NCBI GenBank assembly: GCA_026545765.1
Contig: CM048841.1
Location: forward strand, 7,475,145 to 7,539,144
Length of the DNA: 64,000 nucleotides
Source: Plantago major
Lineage: Eukaryota; Streptophyta; Magnoliopsida; Lamiales; Plantaginaceae
Reading direction: 5' to 3'
A program made the translations under genes and the position numbers. This document shows positions 56,393-64,000 of this stretch, one piece after another (the stretch's first letter is position 1; the number at the start of each line of letters is the position of its first letter). The notes beneath the pieces were generated by a model. That model was not told the DNA's origin, searched no databases, and saw nothing but the letters and a program-made list of their open reading frames with translations.

Positions 56393-59300
56393 CAGTGTTT
56401 GAAAAACCGGACCGGAGTTCGAATCGGCCATGCCATAAAATACTGGTTTGATCGGTTGGATCGGTTGAACCGCTGTGCAATAATACACGCATAAATGATT
56501 AATACACATAATACCCACAAACCTATAATGATTCCCAATAGAAGCTCCAAAAGAAAATGTCTTGCACATTAATTTATAACAATTCAAGCATGAAAAGTTC
56601 AAAACATAAAGTCTCAACTCTCAAACATGTGTCCAACTATAATTGAAAATAAAATGAAAGTTCTAAACATGAAGCCATCACGCTTCTTCAAAAGTTAAAT
56701 CCCAAGCCCCCACTTGTGACAAGTTGATCTGATCAGTAATGGTCTCTCTGTCAACATCATCAATACCTATGTAACATGGTAATACAAAAGATTAGACAAA
56801 AAAAAAAAAAAAAAAAAAAAAAAAAACAAACTAAGACAACATATAATTAAAAGAACACAAGACAATACCATTAGATGGCAGATTGTTGTCCATGCTAGCA
56901 AAGTTCTCTTCAATAAGCTCATCCAACTCATCTGCATCGAGCTCTCCACTTGGCTCTTCCTCAACAATCCAGAAATCCACTTTATCAATGCTTTCATAGT
57001 CAATAGGATCATATGACCTTTTCCTTTCCTTACCACTAAATTCCAAGAAAGAAGTCTAAATAAGTTTAAATGACAAACTATGAAATGTATAAACTCAAAA
57101 AGTAAAGAATATTACTGATTTTGCAAACGCAAATTATAGTGAACAAATACAAGATCGTTTAGTCTTTGATGCTCAAGCCTGTTCCTTTTCTTTGTGTGAA
57201 TACGTTCAAATACACTCCAATTGCGTTCACACCCAGAAGCAGACGATGTTTGGCTCAAAATTCTAATAGCAAGCTTTTGCAAAATTGGAGCATCATGCCC
57301 CCAAAGTCTCCACCATTCATCTAAGAAAAATAGAATATCATATCATAATTCATAGATAATATAAATAAGATAAGGCGATATATTTGAAAATGAAAGGAAA
57401 ATAATAATATATACCTGGCGTAGTGCTTTTTGTGGTGCTGATAGCTAATGGCATTCCAAAACTATTTTTACGATCTCGAAACATACTAATCTCATTCATT
57501 ATTCCAGCCTCATGAGCAGGAAGACTATGAATAATCTCGAGTAAACCTCTATAAGGTTCAACATCTCTATGGACGAGGCTATCACGATCATACTGGAAAG
57601 AAGGATTCAACCAAAACGCAGCAGCATGAAGACCCAAGCGCAACATTCTATCCCACCTGCTATTGATAATGTCTACAAAGACCTTATAGTAGGACTCCCT
57701 GTTTCTGAATGTTTATTTGACAGCATTAATTGCTCTTGACATTCCTTCATAAACATATCCTAGTGAAGGTTTTTCATCAGCATCACAAAGACGCAACAAT
57801 CTCATTATTGGCCCCATAACTTTGACGATAGCTAAGCAATCATTCCAAAACTCACTATCTAAGACAATTTGTTTGACCTTCTTAGCCTTATCATCATTCA
57901 AGTACTTTTTGAATGCACCACATAACGTGACCATTGCTTCCAGATGCTCTCTATGATCGTAAATACTTCGCAAGGCAATGAATGTCGTCCCAAACCGTGT
58001 AGCATTTGGAGATATAAGTTCATCACCGACCTTCTCCTCGGACAAGAGGACCCCTGTGATTATTAACAAAAACAGTGATTTTTGAACCATTTTTTGCCAA
58101 TCTTTTCACCTTAGGCAGTTCCCCAATATCTTTCATAATCAAATCGATGCAGTGAGCTGCACATGGAGACCAAAATATATGAGAGTATCTCTCATTAAGG
58201 AGAGTTCCAGCCCTTTTGTAGTTTGATGCATTATCAGTGACTATATGAACCACATTAGCTGGTCCTACCATCTCCACTATCTCAGAAAACAAAGCACACA
58301 AATTTTCACCACTTGTTATAATATTTGAAGCATCCACAGATTTAATAAAAGATATACCGGCTGGACAATAAACAAAAAAATTAATCAATGGCCTTGATCT
58401 CATATCTTTCCATCCATCACCCATAATAGTGCATCTAGTATCAATCCATCTACTTCTAAAAGCATCAAGGGTCAATGTAACCTGTGTTTTAGCTTCCTTA
58501 AGCAAAGGGACTCTCAAAGCATAAGATGAATGAGCTTTATACCCACGACCCATAGATGCTATTCTATCTATTGCAGGTTGAAAATAAGGTGAATTCACAG
58601 CGTTCAACGGAATACATGCATCATAAAACCACAAAGCAATTGACATATCAGTTGCATGCACTTTCTCTTTACTCTGCAATGTAGATTTAAGAGTAGGTTG
58701 AGACGAATCAATTCCACCACCAGCTTTCATATAGCTTGCAATATGCCCTGTTTTTTGTCTCTTACTAGTGTTAGGACCAGCTACATCTTCTACAGGTTGA
58801 GTATTTAAAAGTTCATCAACCACATCATAGTTCTCAACATTAACTACGGGTGTAGCTCTTTCTTTTTTTCCTTAGCATCTACAATATACCCTTTAATTTG
58901 AAAACGAATGTCATCAAGAACTTCACGACAACTTGCAACATTACCTCTAATTCTTGTAAGATGTTCTTTCATACGATAAATGCCTCCACCATTAATTTGG
59001 AACTCACAGTACCTACACATGATAGCTTTGCTACCTATCAGGGTGTAATGATTCCATGCGAAGTCAGTTTTGCGGCGAGTATTTTGTGTAGGAACTTCCG
59101 ATTCTTGAGTATTGTTATCCACAGACGGTGCAACAAACTCCTCCGCCGTATTCTAGTATACAAATATAAAAATTAATTAAGTTTTCACACAGAGTGAACA
59201 TTAAACAGTAACGAATTAAGTAGTAAAGTAGTTATTCAGAATTGATTACATGCAAAAGTTATCATTATAATAATTGTATGCATGCAATGTGTGAATCAGA

Positions 59301-59940
59301 AACTAAGACTTGATTAATTAATTAATCAAGTTTAGCAATTAACGATGCAATCTCTCAATAATTAATATAGTAGCTAACAATATAAGCACAAAAAACAGAG
59401 AAAACAGAACGCCTAGAACTATGTATATAGATATCAGTGAATTACAGGATCGTCAATTTATAATCGATATATGTAGATAGTTCATAATTTCATACACATA
59501 CAACTCTTCAGTCAAAGTATCGAAGTTAATAAAACAAACAAGAGAAATTGAACAACTAACCGAAGCTCCGAATTCCAAAAGGCTCAAGGATGAACGGGTA
59601 CAAGAGTTCGAATTGAAACTTCGATTGATGGAAGAAGACTAGAAGAGACGAAGGTGCACAGCGCAACAGAGGGAATGGAAAACAGGAAAAGGCGATTCTG
59701 TTTCTGCCATTTTGTTGCTGAACTGGATGAGTAGGTTAAATTTTATATTTTTATTTTTTACCTTTTTAACCGGATTTTTCCGGTTCAACGGGTAGCCGGT
59801 TCAATAAAAACCGGCCGGTTTTACCGGTTTGCAGCGGTTCTGTACTCAGGCAGTTCCTATATGCGAACCAACCCGTTTTTCTCCCAAAATCCAGTAGAAC
59901 CATTCGAACCAGCCGGTCCGATCCGGTTTTTCAAACACTG
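56393..59940 (-). mobile_element. hAT transposon, complete ends, broken transposase
   Basis: The ends CAGTGTTTGAAAAACCGG and CCGGTTTTTCAAACACTG are perfect 18-bp inverted repeats in the parts compared. The 8-bp target duplication CTTATAAT is exact (56385-56392 and 59941-59948). Size is 3548 bp. The 56400-56480 and 59750-59940 zones are rich in CCGGTT words, likely subterminal binding sites. The single gene is on the minus strand. Confidence 0.95.
56678..59122 (-). pseudogene. hAT transposase (BED finger, DUF659, hAT C-terminal dimerisation)
   Basis: From the ATG at 59122 (MDNNTQESEVPTQN) comes a BED zinc finger (MCRYCEFQINGG, RMKEHLTRI). A frame change at an A-rich run near 58865 leads to the DUF659 region (58823-58050, with WIDTRCTIMGDGWKD and VTDNASNYKRAG). 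A one-base shift near 58040 and an in-frame TAA near 57713, at a Gln-type position, break the middle. Then comes WDRMLRLGLHAAAFWLNP, an intron (about 57416-57319), the dimerisation domain (about 57318-57120, with ILSQTSSASGCERNWS), another intron, and an acidic end with the last exon stopping at 56678. In hAT elements the protein binds the ends and catalyses cut-and-paste. This copy needs help from an active relative. Confidence 0.88.
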
Positions 59941-59948
59941 CTTATAAT

Positions 59949-60187
59949 GAAGGTTTATTATAAACACGATGGTTGAAGTTCCTACATGTAGTAGTTTAAT
60001 AGGTATATCCGAGAAACGGTGAATAGCAAAAGTTGGTAATGTTGTTGTTGAGCCTCCATTTTATCAGTTGTCATTACGACGTCGTCAAAACCAAAAAATA
60101 TCCATTTCTGTTATCTTCTTCTTCCTCTTCCTCTACCATCTTCACCAATAAAACCAGTAAACAGAAACACCTGTTCCATTCTATTCC
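59949..60187 (+). promoter_or_regulatory. Short upstream region of the CRS2-associated factor gene
   Basis: Only 239 bases separate the hAT target duplication from the start codon. It contains TTTATTATAAAC (59954-59965), a possible TATA element, and a pyrimidine-rich leader (60110-60150, TTCTTCTTCCTCTTCC). No transcription start can be fixed. Confidence 0.4.
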
Positions 60188-63100
60188 ATGGCATCTTTAC
60201 CAGGTCCAAACCCAAACCTTTTCTCCACCCTCCCCACTACTCCACCTCCATCCACCTCCAAAACCTCAAAACCCCCAAAACCCCCAATCCCCTTCCCCAA
60301 ATACCCACCTCCCCAAAAATCCAGAAACCACCCTCTATCTTCACCCGCTCTCAAAACCCACCACCGAAACACCAAATACTACAAACCCATCAAGCCCGGC
60401 CAGCGAATCCCCCTCCCAGACGCCCAAGACCGCGAAATCATCGTCTCAAACTCCGGCATTTCGTACCATCTCCCTGGTGCACCTTTCGAATTCATGTTCA
60501 GCTATTCGGAGATGCCGAAAGCGGAGCCTGTGGCTATGCGTGAGCCGGCTTTCTTGCCGTTTGCGCCGCCTAGTATGCCCAGGCCGTGGACGGGGAAGGC
60601 GCCGATGAAGAAGAGTAAGAGGAGGAATGTTAGGCTTTTGGAGGGGTTTGGGAAGGTGGAGGATTTGGGGGAGAAAAGGTATGAGATGTTGAAGGGGTTT
60701 GAGGTGGGGAAGATGGGGCAGGTCAGGCCGAGGCAAGAGGTTTTGGGGGCTCCTTTGTTGAGGTGGGAGGTCAATGAGTTGTTGAAGAGGTGTATGTCGA
60801 GTAATCGACAGGTTAATTTGGGTGAGGTTTTGTCTAATTGGTTGAGTAGTCCAGTCGATAAAAGTTCGAGCTTTTTTGTTTGTTTGATTGATGATGATGA
60901 TGATGCATTGTTTTTTAATAGAGTGAAAAGGGTATTGTTTGATTTCTTCTTGATAATGTCATCTTTTTGAGGCAGTGAGTTAGTTTTAATAGTACTCTGT
61001 TGCTGTCGTTAGAGTTAATTTTCGAATGATGATGATGATGCATTGTTTACTAATTGAGTGATGATGATGCATTGTTTTCTAATTAGGCGAAAAGGGTGTT
61101 GTTTGATTGAGTGTTCTTGATAATGTCATGTTTTTTTAGGTAGTGAGTTAGTTTTGATAGTACTCTGTTCATGTTTGAGTTAATTTGGGTGACGTTTTGT
61201 TTATTTGGTTGAGTAGTCCAGTCGAAAAAAGTTAACTTTTTTTCGTTTGTTTGATTGATGAGATGCATTGTTTTTAAAATGAGTGAAAAGGGTATTTGTT
61301 TGATTGTGTTTTCTTTATAATGTCATGTTTTTTAGGTAGTGAGTGAGTTTTAATAGTACCATGTTGATGTTGTTGGAGTTAATTTTATAATGATTTTGCT
61401 TTGATTATGAAAGTGCATGCTGGTTTCCAGGATTAACCTGCTTGAAGGCTTGCTGAAGTGAAAATTATCATATTGTTGAGTTTGTCTGTTGACTCTGTTG
61501 TGATAATGGCTTGAGGTGACATGCAATTTTCAAATGGTGTGTGCTTTTGGTCTGATTATGAAAATGTATGTTGATTTCTTTGGTTAACTAGCTTGAGGAC
61601 ATGCTAAGATGGAATTGTCTCGCGGTTCAGTTTGTTTGTGTGATGATGGTTTGAGGTAATGTTTAGTGTTAGTGCCATAAGATCGCGGAGTTGTTTGTTT
61701 CATTGGGATGTTGGATTATGTAGGTAGAGACGGATTAACTCATAATATGTTGGAGTTGATACACACACATTGGAGGAGAGAACCTGTTTGTAAAGTCCGT
61801 TGTTTGGGGGTTCCAACTGTTGATATGAACAATATATGCCGATGCCTTGAGGTTCTCACTGTCTGAGCATTTCATAGAATTACTTTACCATTAACTATTC
61901 GTGTTCTATCAATCTGTAGTTAGATTGTTAGTTCGTCTTCTGTTTGATTATGATAGGCGTTTCTTATGTGTGCAGGAAAGGACTGGTGGAAAGATAATCC
62001 GTAGGCTAGGTGGAGTTGTATATCTTTTCCGTGGTAGAAACTATGATCATCAGAAACGGCCTAAGTTACCCGTGATGCTCTGGAAACCAGCTACACCTGT
62101 TTATCCAAAGCTCATACAAGATGCTCCAGAGGGGTTAACAAAAGAAGAAGCAGATAGTTTAAGAGCAAAAGGGAAAAGCCTGCTTCCAATATGTAAATTA
62201 GGTATATACTTACTTTCCAATGTCTTTTATGATGGGCTTGCTTGTTATGTTCCTTTGTCTTGTTTATCCTGATCTAAAGCGAGTCTGTTTTATACTTAAC
62301 TTTCTAGATTTAGATTGTTTTCGGTCTCGGATTAAGATGCATAGCCACCAGTGCTCTTACTGCTCTTAATTTTAAATCCTAAGTGGCTTTAGAAATGTGT
62401 AACCAAAACCAACCTTCATCTAATAGTGCACTTTATCACCTATATGCATTTTTGGTAGACTGTTGTGTGACTTTCAGATGAATTATATGACTTGCACGCT
62501 CCATTATGAGCTGAACTTGTTGAAGTTTGTGTAATGTCTAGATATGGATACAGTGAAATGTTGGCATTGTGCATGGTCTAGCCGGAAATGGTACACGAGG
62601 GGTGTGCACTAGTGTGACAACGTGGTTTCTCCTTCATTTAGCTCAATGATAACAGTTGATATTTTGCACTCATTTCGGAAGATGCTTTTCCCAGCTTATG
62701 CTTGTGTTCACCTGTAGCTTCTTTTCTTTGGGTTGACGGTTTTCTTTCACTATGGTAGCAAAAAACGGGGTTTATGTTACCCTTGCGAGGGATGTGAGAA
62801 CTGCTTTTGAAGGATGTATATTGGTGAAGATAGATTGTAGAGGACTTGAGCCTAGTGATTACAAAAAGATTGGTGCAAAGTTGAAGGTTTGAAGAATTTA
62901 CTATATACTGAACATTTGTTGGCGATAGTATTTTGCCTTTATTCATTGTTTTATTTGTACTTCCTAACCAAACTAAACATATTTTATGTTTCCTCTTCAC
63001 GACAGGAACTAGTTCCATGCGTGCTTTTATCTTTTGATGATGAACAAATATTGTTGTGGAGGGGAAGAGAGTGGAAATCTATGTACAACGACGAAATCCC

Positions 63101-63799
63101 CAAGCTAAATGTTTCTCCTAGTGCTTCAAGCCTTGCCATGGCCCAAGGTACTCATTGCTTCGTTATACGAATTAGTTAATTTATAAATTACTTTTAGAAA
63201 TATTACAAGTATTGAGTAATCAACTATAAGTCCACATTTGCAGAGAATTTCTTTTAGCATTATATGTTGCAGTAGTAATTCCGAGCCTAGGTTCTCTATC
63301 TATATATTGTAAACCTAATAATTTAGACATCTTTATAAGTATTCTTATCAAGGTTTCTCCTTATAAGTATTCTTTATAAGTATCCTTTGCAAGTGTTAAT
63401 GTTTGGATTCTTTTCTGTATTTCAGAGGACGATGGAACTTCTTCACGAAAAACTGATGCCAAATCTGTGATCTCCAGCCCTAGAATGATGTTCCTTTGGC
63501 AACGCGCTATTGAGTCAGGAAAGGCATCAATTCTTGAAGAGATGGATCTTTCCCCGGATGATCTTTTGTGGAAGGTGGAGGAATTTGATAGCACATGTCA
63601 GGCATTGGAGCACTCATATCCTGCCATGATTTATTCAAAACAAGAGGGTCTTAGAAATATGGAAGGTAGTGATTTTACCGATGATGATGATGCAGACTAC
63701 AATGCTGAAGTTTATATCAAGGACTCATCAGTTCCTCTAGGTTCGTTGCCTGTTGATTCCATAGTTATGCAGTTGAGTGTCGGTGAGGATGATTTTTGA
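60188..63799 (+). CDS. CAF2: CRS2-associated factor, CRM-domain group II intron splicing factor (CAF2-like), 543 aa
   Basis: Six exons (60188-60821, 61724-61851, 61976-62201, 62759-62886, 63006-63147, 63426-63799) join in one frame of 544 codons. The N-terminus is rich in Pro, Ser and Thr, as for a chloroplast transit peptide. A conserved block ([37 protein letters not shown]) is typical of CAF proteins. Two CRM domains follow, about 180-285 ([35 protein letters not shown]) and about 325-410 ([37 protein letters not shown]). CAF1 and CAF2 bind the peptidyl-tRNA hydrolase-like CRS2 in the stroma and help splice plastid group II introns. The length is nearer Arabidopsis CAF2 (564) than CAF1 (701), as remembered. 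The start is the first ATG in frame. No break is seen. Confidence 0.9.
60811..61395 (+). repeat. Degenerate tandem repeats across the exon 1 end and intron 1 of the CAF2-like gene
   Basis: A unit starting GTTAATTTGGGTGA and running through GTTGAGTAGTCCAGTCG, GATGCATTGTTTT, GTGAAAAGGGTAT and TAGTGAGTTAGTTTT appears at 60811 and again at 61183. A partial copy lies at about 61060-61180. The first copy includes the real splice donor, so the others carry donor-like copies. Confidence 0.75.
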
Positions 63800-64000
63800 A
63801 AGAAAACGAAACGAGCTTCTGCCAAATTCATGTATACTGAGTTGATGCCTCTCATTGACATGCCACGGCAATTATTGTTGCACACTGGCACTGTTTATAC
63901 GGTGACTTGTCTTGATAAGCTCTTTGTGCCTGCATTCGCGACTTTGGTCCCAAGTCGGGAGCCATATATGGATTGGCTTCCAGTCACTACAAAGGACTGC
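63800..64000 (+). other. 3' untranslated or downstream DNA of the CAF2-like gene
   Basis: Follows the TGA at 63797-63799. It is at the window edge. A polyadenylation signal is not clear in these 200 bases. Confidence 0.4.

Noticed and set aside
60033..60608. 191-codon ORF overlapping exon 1 of the CAF2-like gene
   Set aside because: It is another frame of the Pro-rich exon. The CAF2 frame has conserved CRM family motifs and joins five further exons.

Overview
The window is nuclear DNA of a flowering plant, most likely a eudicot. It is AT-rich, has short introns with T-rich acceptors, and carries an angiosperm INNER NO OUTER-type YABBY gene and a CRM-domain organelle splicing factor gene. About three quarters of it is transposable elements, many nested. 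The species cannot be named from the sequence alone. Layout: 1-1604 is a decayed non-coding repeat with a GC-rich palindrome cluster. 1610-13527 is a Sirevirus-like Ty1/copia element (A, plus strand, target duplication GACAA). Its permuted, shortened internal ORF is interrupted by a 7.35-kb CACTA (En/Spm-like) element at 4099-11450 that carries a TnpD-like and a TnpA-like gene on the minus strand. 14272-22854 is a second, young Sirevirus-like element (B, minus strand, AGTAT, almost identical LTRs). 23773-46065 is a three-layer nest: a truncated copia remnant (E, minus) holds a full-length copia element (D, 24272-45100, minus, CTACT), and D holds a 15.4-kb Sirevirus-like element (C, 25924-41284, plus, TTCAC). 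C has a 5-kb gene after pol that appears to contain five phase-0 introns. The right-hand part is gene-bearing: a small four-exon gene of unknown function (49413-50009, plus), a YABBY gene of INO type (50841-51872, minus), captured-exon-like sequence between inverted repeats (53262-54500), an 864-bp foldback (54758-55621), a complete but broken hAT element (56393-59940, 8-bp duplication CTTATAAT), and a six-exon gene for a CRS2-associated factor, best matching CAF2 (60188-63799, plus). Stowaway-like MITEs lie at 13611-13814, 46066-46258 and 47780-48039. The three host genes have unrelated jobs: ovule outer integument development (INO), chloroplast group II intron splicing (CAF2) and unknown. 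They are not an operon or a pathway cluster. Most of what the window shows is the history of mobile DNA: order of insertion, self-nesting, C-to-T decay, promoter palindromes in LTRs, and one retroelement that carries an intron-containing gene. Exon boundaries were set by eye from reading frame, GT-AG sites and family resemblance. No database search was run.
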